Shown: piece after piece, positions 15,993-23,901 of the stretch
Numbering within the stretch: position 1 is the first letter of the stretch
Layout: each line of letters starts with the position of its first letter
NCBI GenBank assembly: GCA_017553035.1
Contig: JAFZNE010000106.1
Coordinates: forward strand, 1 to 44,197
Direction: 5' to 3'
DNA: 44,197 bases
From: Lachnospiraceae bacterium
GTDB lineage: Bacteria > Bacillota > Clostridia > Lachnospirales > Lachnospiraceae
The notes under the pieces: model-generated
Databases searched by the model: none
Told to the model about the DNA's origin: nothing
What the model saw: only the letters and a program-made list of their open reading frames with translations
Program-made: the position numbers and the translations under genes

Positions 15993-18458
15993 ATGCAGAG
16001 AATTTTCACTCGTATGATCAAATATATCGCTATACTGTCAGTAATGAGTGCTGTTATCATTGCCGGCGGTATTTTTGCGCGTTCAAACAAGGTCCTGGCC
16101 GATACCGGAAAGGTTACGATCACGGAAATCAATTATGAAAACAGTACCGTAACGGTGCAGCTTTCAAATGATGACAACGCGATCTATATTTCCGATGCGA
16201 AGCAGAAAAAGTGGGAATATGTTCCTGTGGCCAAAGGTGTTGACGGAACGGTCACTTTTGATATTTCCTGGATCACAACGACCAAAGATTATACGCTTTC
16301 GATCAAAGGTGACGCCAGCACCGAGCCGGTTTCTGTAGTACTTCCGAAACAGGAGACCAAGTTTAAGGTCTCATATGATGTGTCTACCGGACTTGTTTCC
16401 TACACAAACGACAATTCGAGAAATATACAGTGGAAAAAGAAGAACGGATATCGCTGGAAGGATGCGGGATCACCCGAAGCATTGAAGGCAGTATTTGACG
16501 GAATGGTCACAAATGGCGCAACGATCGTTTTCAGACTTGCTCCCCAGAACGGAAACGGAGCAGACGCAGGTTTAAGAGCCAGCAAGGAAGTAAGCGTAAC
16601 CATTCCCAAGAAAACAGCCGCTCCCGCGATCACGGTCAATGATGCGCTGATGGCTATTCCGGTAGTTAAGGGAATGGAATACAGATACACTGATAAGAAC
16701 GGTATCGCGACCAATCCCGAAGCGGGCTGGACCGAGATAGAAAAGGATGAGAACATGCCTCTGTCCAAGATCGCGGGCAAAGCGATCTGCTCGGCAAATG
16801 TAGTCGGAACCGGTTACAACGACGCAGAAGTTGAGGCTACGGAAGATCAGTATATACAGTTCCGCCTTAAGGCAACCACTTCGAAACAGATGTCGAACAG
16901 CACGACGATCATGATACCTGCGCAGAACAAGCTGAGCAATGCCGAAACAGAATCCTTCAGTCTTGAATACAAGAGCTCGAATTCATTTGTGATCAAGGCT
17001 GAAACGGCAAGCGATACGAACCGCTATGAATACTGCATCATCAATAAAGACGACGTTGATGCGGGGATAACTCTGGACAAGCCGGAAGAGCTGACCTGGA
17101 AGGAGATCAGCAGTTCAGAAGAAATAAGCATTACCAATACCAAGCACAGCTGTGATGAAGGCAGCAAGGTATATATCAGAAGGAAAGCAGCCGGTAAGCT
17201 CGGCGATGATGATTACAAACTTGCTTCCAATGTATATACTCTGAGCAGTGGTATACAGTATCCCGGCGATGTTACCGCAGACGGTAACTGCGATCTTGCA
17301 AGCATTGCAGGAACATGCAGAAGCGAGAATTCGGAAGGATACCTTACATTCTCGTTCTTCAGCCCCACCAACGGAGCCATAACAAAGCTCAAGTTTGGAA
17401 AGAGCGCAACGGATTGCAAAGAAATCGCATCAGGCGACTTCAAGAGCGTTGTGTCGGAAAATGCAGACCAGTCCAATCCGGACACCAAGTATATTATTAC
17501 AACCACCATTTATTCAACAAGCGCAATTGAGAGCTACATATCATCCGGACAGAACGAAAACGGTACGACCCTTACGGGAATGTACTGCATCGGTAACAGT
17601 ACCGAATACAATGAGTTCGAAAATTCACTTGTAAAACTTACGCTGTACAATGCATCGGCAGCGATCGATCCGGGAAGCGCATTAAAGGACAAGCTCAAGA
17701 GCGGATTGAACCTGACCGACGCCGACAGGATCGGCTACACAAAGAAGATCAACCGTGTATATATGTCCAACAGATCATTCGGTGAGGAATATACCGATGA
17801 TGCCGATCAGGAGGTCTTCAGGACCGTTATCAAGATCGGAAGACCGGGACAGTCGACTACTGTAAGCAGTGTGGAATATGACAGCATCAATATCACAGGT
17901 GACGGCAACTATACCGTATACCAGTATACGGATACACAGGCTGAGGGCGATGTTGAGTATCTGGTGATCGAATTCCATGCCGAAAAGATCGAAAAGATCA
18001 CCGGGATCACGACCAGAGATACCGATACAAAATTCGTCATTACACTCAGCAACGGTGAAAAGGTCAATGATGTGACAATGAACCTGCTAAGCAGCGCAAA
18101 ACTGAAGAGCGGTTCTACCGGAGCTTCATTCAACCCTGATCTGATCGATGAGTATAAGAGCATTACGACAAATTCGAACGGATCACCGGCTCTTTCTCAG
18201 GAACCTAATAGAGATTATTATGTGGAATATGAGGTGAACATTCCCGACTATATCGGACTTACGGTAATTGATGCCAGATTTGACGATATTTCTATACTGT
18301 ATGATACCGACAGTTCGAACGGAAGGGTTTACCTGTCTGTCAGAAAGATCAAGAATTACATGGACGGAGTTGAGGAGATCAAGACCGGATATGTAACACT
18401 GGTATTCAGCAACGGATTCAAGATCACTAAGGGATACAGGCTTACGCTTTTGAGATAA
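15993..18458 (+). CDS. Large secreted protein of unknown function, first of a paralogous pair
   Basis: The 821-residue protein has a signal peptide (about residues 1-36, ending VLA). The body is beta-rich and low in cysteine. Residues about 40-125 hold a module with YENSTVTVQLSNDDNAIYIS and FDISWITTTKDYTLSIKG. The next modules contain FKVSYDVSTGLVSYTNDNSR, ASKEVSVTIPKK and RYEYCIINKDD. The same module order occurs in the next gene, so the N-terminal half is a paralogue of that protein. The C-terminal 370 residues are unique to this one and also beta-rich. No LPXTG, S-layer homology or lipobox motif is visible. AAAGGA lies upstream of the ATG. I do not recognise a named family; an extracellular Ig-like or adhesin-type protein is a guess. 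Confidence 0.75.
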   Translation: MQRIFTRMIKYIAILSVMSAVIIAGGIFARSNKVLADTGKVTITEINYENSTVTVQLSNDDNAIYISDAKQKKWEYVPVAKGVDGTVTFDISWITTTKDYTLSIKGDASTEPVSVVLPKQETKFKVSYDVSTGLVSYTNDNSRNIQWKKKNGYRWKDAGSPEALKAVFDGMVTNGATIVFRLAPQNGNGADAGLRASKEVSVTIPKKTAAPAITVNDALMAIPVVKGMEYRYTDKNGIATNPEAGWTEIEKDENMPLSKIAGKAICSANVVGTGYNDAEVEATEDQYIQFRLKATTSKQMSNSTTIMIPAQNKLSNAETESFSLEYKSSNSFVIKAETASDTNRYEYCIINKDDVDAGITLDKPEELTWKEISSSEEISITNTKHSCDEGSKVYIRRKAAGKLGDDDYKLASNVYTLSSGIQYPGDVTADGNCDLASIAGTCRSENSEGYLTFSFFSPTNGAITKLKFGKSATDCKEIASGDFKSVVSENADQSNPDTKYIITTTIYSTSAIESYISSGQNENGTTLTGMYCIGNSTEYNEFENSLVKLTLYNASAAIDPGSALKDKLKSGLNLTDADRIGYTKKINRVYMSNRSFGEEYTDDADQEVFRTVIKIGRPGQSTTVSSVEYDSINITGDGNYTVYQYTDTQAEGDVEYLVIEFHAEKIEKITGITTRDTDTKFVITLSNGEKVNDVTMNLLSSAKLKSGSTGASFNPDLIDEYKSITTNSNGSPALSQEPNRDYYVEYEVNIPDYIGLTVIDARFDDISILYDTDSSNGRVYLSVRKIKNYMDGVEEIKTGYVTLVFSNGFKITKGYRLTLLR

Positions 18459-18469
18459 GGAGGCACCCG

Positions 18470-19741
18470 ATGAAAAGAAAGATTGTTTTACTGACAGCCT
18501 TTTTTATGATGCTGTTCCTCTTTGCAGGGATAAAAGCGGATATTGCCGCATCGGCCGAAGAAGAAGAGACCGAAAAGCCGGTGGAGATCGGCTCTACGGA
18601 CTATGAGAATCTGGTAATTAAGCTTTATCCTAATGACAATTCCATCATTTATATGTCAGTCGATAACCGCAAAACCTGGATAGAGGTTATCGGTGCTTCG
18701 GGAACCGAGGACGGGAACGGACGTCCTTATATTGAAATGGATATTTCATGGGCTTCCACTACATCAAATGTCAAGATTTATTTTAAGGGCAATAATGTCA
18801 AGACCGAGACAAGCTGTACACTGCCGAAACAGAATTCTTTCAAAGTTAAGTTCGACAAGGTTTCGGGTGATTTTACCATGACTGCCGATGCCGATATCAA
18901 GAATTTCTATTGGAGAAAGGCTTCCGACAGTACCTGGAATCTGGTACCGATGGATAAATCGAGTGAAGAGTACAAAGCATTTTTGAAACTGGTTGAAAGT
19001 CTCAGGTTCAAAGGAGCGAAGCTTGTTTTCAGAACCGGCCAGATTGCCGGAACCGATGCCGAAAACATGGGCTCGCGTCCGAGTAAGGAAGTGAATGTTT
19101 CGATATCCAAATTCAGTTCCGCACCTTCGATCAAACTGAATTACACCAAATTGACATTTAATACCAAAGCTACAATGGAATATACTACCGATATCAACAG
19201 CGGAGTATGGATTCCCTGCGAGAAGGGTATGGGACTCGACGTTATCGCGCCTCAGGTATTTGTGGGTGGAGCGGAGGCCGCAAAGCCCGCTACGATCTAT
19301 TTCAGGACCGCCCAGACAGAAAAGCGCGCGGCTTCGCTGATCAAGAGCATTACGATCCCTGCTCAGAAAGGCTCACCTACGATCGGTGAAAAGGGAAAAG
19401 ATGTTACTATTGCGGAGAATGAGACTACGGGAAAATTTGAACTGACATTTAACACCGCAAGTGCTGAAAATGCTTTCGAATACTGTGTTATCACTCCGAG
19501 TAAGACTTTTGAACTGACCAAAGCAAAATGGAAGACCATCAAAAAAGAAAAAACCGTAAATCTTACCCAGAAGAACGCTCCGGACGGTACGGTCATCTAT
19601 GTAAGGCTGAAGGGAACGGCAGCAAACGAGAAGAAGAATATTGAAGAACGGCTGCCCTCGGCATACGCTACATTTACGATCAAATGGAAGGAAAAAACCG
19701 AGACGAATGAAGGCAAGGCTGATAAGTCGGGGAAGAATTAA
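18470..19741 (+). CDS. Secreted protein of unknown function, second of a paralogous pair
   Basis: The 423-residue protein starts 11 bases after the previous stop, and its AAGGAGG overlaps that stop region, so the pair is co-translated from one operon. It has a signal peptide (residues 1 to about 30, ending IAASA). Its modules mirror the first protein: YENLVIKLYPNDNSIIYMSV, MDISWASTTSNVKIYFKG, FKVKFDKVSGDFTM, PSKEVNVSISK, ATIYFRTAQ and FEYCVITPSK. It lacks the long C-terminal region of the upstream protein and ends in a Lys-rich tail (KTETNEGKADKSGKN) that could hold it to the wall by charge. Function unknown. Confidence 0.75.
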   Translation: MKRKIVLLTAFFMMLFLFAGIKADIAASAEEEETEKPVEIGSTDYENLVIKLYPNDNSIIYMSVDNRKTWIEVIGASGTEDGNGRPYIEMDISWASTTSNVKIYFKGNNVKTETSCTLPKQNSFKVKFDKVSGDFTMTADADIKNFYWRKASDSTWNLVPMDKSSEEYKAFLKLVESLRFKGAKLVFRTGQIAGTDAENMGSRPSKEVNVSISKFSSAPSIKLNYTKLTFNTKATMEYTTDINSGVWIPCEKGMGLDVIAPQVFVGGAEAAKPATIYFRTAQTEKRAASLIKSITIPAQKGSPTIGEKGKDVTIAENETTGKFELTFNTASAENAFEYCVITPSKTFELTKAKWKTIKKEKTVNLTQKNAPDGTVIYVRLKGTAANEKKNIEERLPSAYATFTIKWKEKTETNEGKADKSGKN

Positions 19742-19747
19742 AAAGAT

Positions 19748-19782
19748 AAGACGCGGAAAGCAGTTTCCGCGTCTTCATTTTT
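19748..19782 (+). terminator. Intrinsic terminator
   Basis: AAGACGCGGAAA (19748-19759) and TTTCCGCGTCTT (19764-19775) form a perfect 12-bp stem with loop GCAG, followed by CATTTTTG. It ends the paired secreted-protein operon and may also act for the convergent small gene. Confidence 0.92.
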
Positions 19783-19820
19783 GATATTTCGTCAGATGTT
19801 AAAATAACGACAACAATGTA

Positions 19821-20123
19821 TTATTCAGTAACGTCCTTTACAGCATCGGAAATGTTGTTGAGAACATCCTTGGCAGCGTCAGCAACATCCTCTGCGGCAT
19901 CCTTTGCCTTGTCGACCGCGTCAGAAGCAACCGATACATATTCGGGAGAATTGGAAACTTCCTCGTCGTCATCATCGAGATCGAAATCATCAAGGTCATC
20001 GATGAAATCATCGTCATCGGTATCCTGATCGTCAGCAACGAACTTTTTATATGCGTAATATACGCCTGCGCCTACTGCAGCAAGAGCCGCCGTACTAAAT
20101 AAGAATTTTCCGAACTTTTTCAT
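19821..20123 (-). CDS. Small acidic membrane-anchored protein (YtxH-like)
   Basis: The start is the ATG at 20123, with AAAGGAGC seven bases upstream; a TTG further upstream lies within the ribosome binding region and is not used. The 100-residue protein has a short N-terminal helix (FGKFLFSTAALAAVGAGVYY). A very acidic stretch of about 25 residues (DDQDTDDDDFIDDLDDFDLD) follows. A C-terminal amphipathic region repeats D-A-x-x-x-A-K-D-type units, as in YtxH or LEA-like proteins. Such small proteins are common in Clostridia and usually of unknown function, perhaps linked to envelope stress. The gene is monocistronic and has its own promoter. Confidence 0.8.
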   Translation of the reverse strand: MKKFGKFLFSTAALAAVGAGVYYAYKKFVADDQDTDDDDFIDDLDDFDLDDDDEEVSNSPEYVSVASDAVDKAKDAAEDVADAAKDVLNNISDAVKDVTE

Positions 20124-20155
20124 TTCAATTGCTCCTTTCAAATTAATTTACATGT

Positions 20156-20184
20156 ATTATATAATGAAATACACAAAAAGTAAA
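20156..20184 (-). promoter_or_regulatory. Predicted promoter of the small acidic protein gene
   Basis: On the minus strand TTTACT (20184-20179) and TATAAT (20161-20156) are 17 bases apart. The start site would be near 20149, giving a leader of about 26 bases. Confidence 0.5.
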
Positions 20185-20208
20185 GGATAACAATTTTAAA
20201 AATAATGC

Positions 20209-20237
20209 TTGCATTTTCTGATCATCTGCGTTATAAT
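20209..20237 (+). promoter_or_regulatory. Promoter of the tRNA-Gln gene
   Basis: TTGCAT (20209-20214) and a perfect TATAAT (20232-20237) lie 17 bases apart, with the tRNA starting 21 bases after the -10 box. Confidence 0.75.
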
Positions 20238-20257
20238 GTCTTCTGTTGTAAAGATAT

Positions 20258-20329
20258 AGCGCTATCGCCAAACGGTAAGGCAACGGACTCTGACTCCGTC
20301 ATTTCAAGGTTCGAATCCTTGTAGCGCTG
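20258..20329 (+). tRNA. tRNA-Gln, anticodon CTG
   Basis: The cloverleaf is complete. The acceptor AGCGCTA (20258-20264) pairs with TAGCGCT (20322-20328). The D stem is GCC/GGC around AAACGGTAA. The anticodon stem ACGGA/TCCGT carries loop CTCTGAC, with anticodon CTG at 20290-20292, which reads CAG. The T arm is CAAGG-TTCGAAT-CCTTG. The discriminator base is G, as in glutamine tRNAs. CCA is not encoded. The gene has its own promoter and terminator and stands alone. Confidence 0.96.
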
Positions 20330-20336
20330 CGAACGA

Positions 20337-20377
20337 AACCCTCCTTTAGTAAGAAATTACGGAGGGTTGTTTTTTTG
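20337..20377 (+). terminator. Terminator of the tRNA gene
   Basis: AACCCTCC (20337-20344) pairs with GGAGGGTT (20361-20368), with an inner GTAA/TTAC pairing, and is followed by TTTTTTT at 20370-20376. Confidence 0.9.
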
Positions 20378-20511
20378 CGATAAATGAATGAAATTGCATA
20401 AAAATATATTTGAAAATAGGTACTTTTAGTTACTTTTTTTATTCTAAAAATGTATTATTATGTTTCAGGAAGAATTAATATGCTTAAATAGCAAAAAAGG
20501 AGGATTTTTAA

Positions 20512-21429
20512 GTGAAAAAGATTGTTTGGTTGGTCATTGCGGCCATGATAATCATGTTTCTTGCGGGATGCGGTAAGGATCAGGATTCCGCAGATAACGG
20601 AGGAAATACCGGCAAGGTTACGCAACATGATGATAATAAGCAGAAGGATGCTGATAATAACAAAAAGAATGAGACAACACCCGAACCTACTCAGAAGCCT
20701 ACGGATGCACCTGTTTCCGATCCTGTGGATGATCCGGTGGATCCTGCTGATGATGAGTTCTACAGTGCGGGACACACATATGACGGAGTCTGGATGGGGA
20801 CCGGCTGTGTACTGCATATCGTGCCCGAGGGTGCAGCTGACGTTATAACAGCATTGTTTGAATATACCGATATGGAAACATTCGGAAGCTGGCATGAATA
20901 CTGGACAAACTTCTCGGAAGATGAGAATGCCTTCATCTGTCCGGAAGAAAGATTCTATTATTTCAACGGAGATATCGTTGTTGATAATATTGAAAACGAA
21001 AACCGTTTCGAAATCCGTGGCGAGAAGCTGTACTGGGTAAATGAAGATATGATGTTTGAAAAAGCTTCCGACGAAACCGATAATTTCGACCCCGCTGATT
21101 ATTTCTTCAGCGGAGCAAGTGATCCCGGAGATACAGGCAACAGGCTTACAGATGACGATGCCCTTATGGCGGTCAGAAATTATTGTCTTTTAGATAATCC
21201 CACTTTACAGGGTTATGTTGATTCGGGAGAATACAATATAGATTGGGATATCTTTACCAGCGAGGAAGACCAGATAGTTGTATGGTTCAGATCTTATACC
21301 GGAGCATTTAAATATTTCTATATTGATCCTGTTTCCGGTGATACATATGTTACAGAATTTGTTTCGGGAATAATGACCGAAGAACAGATGACCGATGAAA
21401 CCTTAAATGCATGGGATTATCTGAACTGA
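20512..21429 (+). CDS. Lipoprotein of unknown function
   Basis: The start is GTG at 20512, with AAGGAGG eight bases upstream. The 305-residue protein has a lipoprotein signal ending MFLAGCGKD. A charged linker with TPEPTQKPTDAPVSDPVDDP spans about residues 55-80. Two folded parts follow. The first (about 85-185) contains YDGVWMGTGCVLHIVPEGAA and looks like a small beta-barrel or lipocalin-type domain. The second (about 215-305) contains LMAVRNYCLLDNPTLQGYVD and VVWFRSYTGAFKYFYIDPVSGDTYV, which resembles small beta-rich lipoprotein domains. No catalytic motif was recognised. The gene is followed at once by a terminator, so it is probably monocistronic. It would sit on the outer membrane face. 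Confidence 0.8.
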   Translation: MKKIVWLVIAAMIIMFLAGCGKDQDSADNGGNTGKVTQHDDNKQKDADNNKKNETTPEPTQKPTDAPVSDPVDDPVDPADDEFYSAGHTYDGVWMGTGCVLHIVPEGAADVITALFEYTDMETFGSWHEYWTNFSEDENAFICPEERFYYFNGDIVVDNIENENRFEIRGEKLYWVNEDMMFEKASDETDNFDPADYFFSGASDPGDTGNRLTDDDALMAVRNYCLLDNPTLQGYVDSGEYNIDWDIFTSEEDQIVVWFRSYTGAFKYFYIDPVSGDTYVTEFVSGIMTEEQMTDETLNAWDYLN

Positions 21430-21441
21430 CATGACAGAGCG

Positions 21442-21477
21442 ATCTTCAGGTTCGTAAACGGACCTGAAGATTTTTTT
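21442..21477 (+). terminator. Intrinsic terminator
   Basis: ATCTTCAGGTTCG (21442-21454) pairs with CGGACCTGAAGAT (21459-21471), with one G-T wobble and loop TAAA, followed by a run of seven T. Confidence 0.92.
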
Positions 21478-21563
21478 ATACGATAAGCGAGAAGGCAGTT
21501 ACGAAAGCCTGCTTTCAGGGAGTTGCCCCGGGCGAATGGCCGTCGGCCTGTTCGATGCTTTTC

Positions 21564-21592
21564 TTGCGAACAAATATACTATATGGTAAGAT
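21564..21592 (+). promoter_or_regulatory. Predicted promoter of the methyltransferase/acetyltransferase pair
   Basis: TTGCGA (21564-21569) and TAAGAT (21587-21592) lie 17 bases apart. The leader to the start codon would be about 80 bases and contains TCCGG and CCGG inverted pieces (21611-21650) that could fold. The upstream 85 bases (21478-21563) are GC-rich with small hairpins such as GGCC-GTC-GGCC, and no gene was seen there. Confidence 0.5.
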
Positions 21593-21677
21593 GATCCTAT
21601 GGAAAAGGTGATCCGGCAAGTATTTTTACCGGAAAAGAAACCGGAGCATAAATCAAAATAGGACAGGGGTTTAAATT

Positions 21678-22439
21678 ATGAGAGATTACAGCGTACAGAA
21701 CAAGAAAGCATGGGAGTACAGCGCATATAATTTCTGGGTTGAGCATGAAGGCATGCCGGAGAAAAGAGCTAAGAAGGACCTCGAGGATCCGAAACGGATG
21801 CTCAGGAAATTTGCGAAATATTTTGATTCTTTTGAAAATGTAAAGATCGCGAACATCTGCGGTTCATGCGGGAAAAAGGCCGTTCCGCTCGCGATCCTCG
21901 GTGCGGATGTGACGGTTTTTGACATTTCGGAAGATAACAGAAGGTATGCCACAGAAACCGCGAAAGCAGCCGGAGTACCGCTGAATTACGAGGTCTGCGA
22001 TATTATCGAGATCGATCTGGATAAGTACGCGGGATATTTTGACATTGCATTTATGGAAGGCGGGATACTGCATTATTTTCACGATATCGATGAATTCATG
22101 AAAATGATGTATGCGATCCTAAAACCCGGCGGGAAGATAATCTGCAGTGACTTCCATCCGTTTACGAAGATCAATGACAGCCTGAAACTGGGGCTTCCTT
22201 CGATCAGCTATTTCTCAACGGATATCCTTGAGATCGAAATGGCACATGCGAGATTCTATGAAGATGAGATCCGGAAGAACATGCCGAAGTGCAAGGTCAG
22301 AAAATATACGGTCAGCGAGATAATAAACTCCATGATCCGGAACGGATTTGTCCTGAAACAATTTGACGAATATCCGGCATGGGAAGATGAAACCTTGCCC
22401 GGTGAGTTTGCCGCGATAGGGATAAAAGAGAAAGGTTGA
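21678..22439 (+). CDS. Class I SAM-dependent methyltransferase
   Basis: The 253-residue protein has the Rossmann-type SAM fold blocks: motif I VKIANICGSCGKKAVPLAIL, the acidic motif II end VTVFDISEDN, motif III-like VCDIIEIDLD, and the post-core YAILKPGGKIICSDFHPF. In motif I the usual G-x-G-x-G is G-S-C-G, which still offers two glycines. The substrate is unknown; the fold fits small-molecule methyltransferases. CAGGGG precedes the ATG. Its stop codon is five bases before the next start codon, so the two genes are probably translated together. Confidence 0.85.
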   Translation: MRDYSVQNKKAWEYSAYNFWVEHEGMPEKRAKKDLEDPKRMLRKFAKYFDSFENVKIANICGSCGKKAVPLAILGADVTVFDISEDNRRYATETAKAAGVPLNYEVCDIIEIDLDKYAGYFDIAFMEGGILHYFHDIDEFMKMMYAILKPGGKIICSDFHPFTKINDSLKLGLPSISYFSTDILEIEMAHARFYEDEIRKNMPKCKVRKYTVSEIINSMIRNGFVLKQFDEYPAWEDETLPGEFAAIGIKEKG

Positions 22440-22444
22440 ACAGA

Positions 22445-23002
22445 ATGATACACAAAGGAACCCAAAGAATCGAAACGGATAGACTGATCCTCCGGAGGCT
22501 TACCGAAGACGATGCGGAGGCTATGTACAACAACTGGGCTTCGGATCCGGAAGTAACGAAGTTCCTGACCTGGCCGACACATACCGATAAGGATGTGAGC
22601 CGCAATATTATCAGGACCTGGCTTCCGCTGTATGAAAAGAATGACTATTATCACTGGACTATCATCTTAAAAGAAAAAGGGGGCGAACCCGTGGGAACTA
22701 TCCACGGGCTGCCCGATGATAACACCTGTTCAGTGCAGGTCGGCTACTGCCTCTCAAGGTCTCTCTGGCACAGAGGGATCATGTCTGAGGCTTTGCAGGC
22801 CGTTATTGATTTCTTCTTTAATGAGGTCGGTGCGGAGAGGATCTGTTCATACCATGATCCGAACAATCCGCACTCCGGTATGGTCATGACGCATTGCGGA
22901 ATGAAATACGAAGGCACGCTCCGCGCTTCTGACCGCAATAATACCGGTATTTGCGACGCAAGCTGGTATTCGCTCCTGAGGCGTGAATATGAGAATATAT
23001 AA
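22445..23002 (+). CDS. GNAT-family N-acetyltransferase (RimJ/RimL type)
   Basis: The ATG at 22445 is chosen, with AAAGG nine bases upstream inside the end of the methyltransferase gene; a TTG at 22436 is less likely. The 186-residue protein has the typical start IETDRLILRRLTEDDAEAMY and TWPTHTDKDVSRNIIRTWLP. Its acetyl-CoA binding region is VQVGYCLSRSLWHRGIMSEALQAVIDFFF, then RICSYHDPNNPHSGMVMTHCGM, and it ends EGTLRASDRNNTG and SWYSLLRREY. This is the layout of RimJ/RimL-like ribosomal-protein or small-molecule acetyltransferases. The target is unknown. Confidence 0.9.
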   Translation: MIHKGTQRIETDRLILRRLTEDDAEAMYNNWASDPEVTKFLTWPTHTDKDVSRNIIRTWLPLYEKNDYYHWTIILKEKGGEPVGTIHGLPDDNTCSVQVGYCLSRSLWHRGIMSEALQAVIDFFFNEVGAERICSYHDPNNPHSGMVMTHCGMKYEGTLRASDRNNTGICDASWYSLLRREYENI

Positions 23003-23007
23003 GAAAA

Positions 23008-23034
23008 GCTCACGAAAGTTTCCTTTCAGTGAGC
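23008..23034 (-). terminator. Terminator of the ECF S-component gene
   Basis: GCTCAC (23008-23013) pairs with GTGAGC (23029-23034), with inner AAAG/CTTT pairing. On the minus strand it is followed by TTTTCTT, so it serves the minus-strand gene best. It lies just after the acetyltransferase stop codon. Confidence 0.65.
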
Positions 23035-23074
23035 ATTATGATCAGCCTGTATTTTGAAGAAGCAACCCCGTCGT

Positions 23075-23695
23075 TCAAGCATTTGCGGAAGTGGTCTTGG
23101 GCGAATCGATCTCGCCGAGCAGACCGGATCTGTACAGCACGGGGCGGAGCGCAAGATAAACAACGACAGCGATCACTGAGTTGATCACCGCGTTGATGAT
23201 CGTTGCATAGGTTGTTACCGCAACCAGGGCATTGATGGCCGAAGCAGCCTTTTCGGCATTGGGAGTGAGGATCGTATACCACAGATACTTCAGCGAAGGT
23301 TCAAAGACGCAGTTGAAGCCGAGACCGGCAACAGCTGAAAATGCGGTCCACCTTACTACATAAGCCTTGTTATGGCTGTGTGAGAGCTTGGCCAGTTTGT
23401 GTGCTACCAAACCGACTATCAGTCCGATCACGAGCTTGCAGATGAATGTTCTGGGGGCAGATGCCGAAAAACCGCCGAGGATATCGGCAAGAGACAGGCC
23501 TACTGCTCCGGCAAGACCGCCGTACAAGCCGCCTAACAGCAGGGCACCGAGCACTACGAAAGCATTTCCGAGATGTATCTTGGTACCTCCGGCATTGATA
23601 GCGGGGAATATTGCATAACCTACATAGCAAAGCGCCGCCATAAGTCCGGCGTATGTGAGCTTTAACAGAGTCTTGTTTTTGTCATAGAATGTCAT
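23075..23695 (-). CDS. ECF transporter S component (substrate-specific subunit)
   Basis: The start is the ATG at 23695, preceded by GGAAAGAAGGAA; an upstream start at 23776 is in a region of operator-like palindromes. The 206-residue protein has about six hydrophobic helices. It begins KLTYAGLMAALCYVGYAIFP and carries IHLGNAFVVLGALLLGGLYG and GLAGAVGLSLADILGG, a pattern typical of S components. S components bind a vitamin or micronutrient with high affinity and pair with a shared EcfT and two EcfA ATPases. None of those are in the window, so this is a solitary group II S protein. The substrate was not identified. Confidence 0.85.
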   Translation of the reverse strand: MTFYDKNKTLLKLTYAGLMAALCYVGYAIFPAINAGGTKIHLGNAFVVLGALLLGGLYGGLAGAVGLSLADILGGFSASAPRTFICKLVIGLIVGLVAHKLAKLSHSHNKAYVVRWTAFSAVAGLGFNCVFEPSLKYLWYTILTPNAEKAASAINALVAVTTYATIINAVINSVIAVVVYLALRPVLYRSGLLGEIDSPKTTSANA

Positions 23696-23727
23696 GATGA
23701 TTTCCTTCTTTCCTTTTTCTTTGGATG

Positions 23728-23745
23728 ATCGACATGTCGGTCGAT
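23728..23745. promoter_or_regulatory. Palindromic site in the ECF S-component leader
   Basis: ATCGAC (23728-23733) and GTCGAT (23740-23745) are inverted around a core CGACATGTCG (23730-23739) that is itself a perfect 10-bp palindrome. It lies about 35 bases before the ECF S-component start codon, downstream of its predicted promoter, where a bound repressor would block elongation. TetR-type operators often look like this; the regulator is not in the window. Confidence 0.5.
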
Positions 23746-23789
23746 TGATGAAAACAGGCAAATATGTGATACTCATTTCATCAGACGTT

Positions 23790-23818
23790 AATATATCACT
23801 TAAGTGACATTGTGAAAA
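23790..23818 (-). promoter_or_regulatory. Promoter with operator palindrome, ECF S-component gene
   Basis: On the minus strand TTTTCA (23818-23813) and TATATT (23795-23790) are 17 bases apart. The spacer holds TCACTTAAGTGA (23796-23807), a perfect 12-bp palindrome directly between the two boxes. A bound repressor would exclude RNA polymerase. Confidence 0.6.
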
Positions 23819-23901
23819 TTACCAGAAACGAAGAAAATTATAAGGTCAGATTTAGACGGTACGTTTTACTATTCGTTATCAGCAGCTAAAAGGAGGTTCT
23901 T

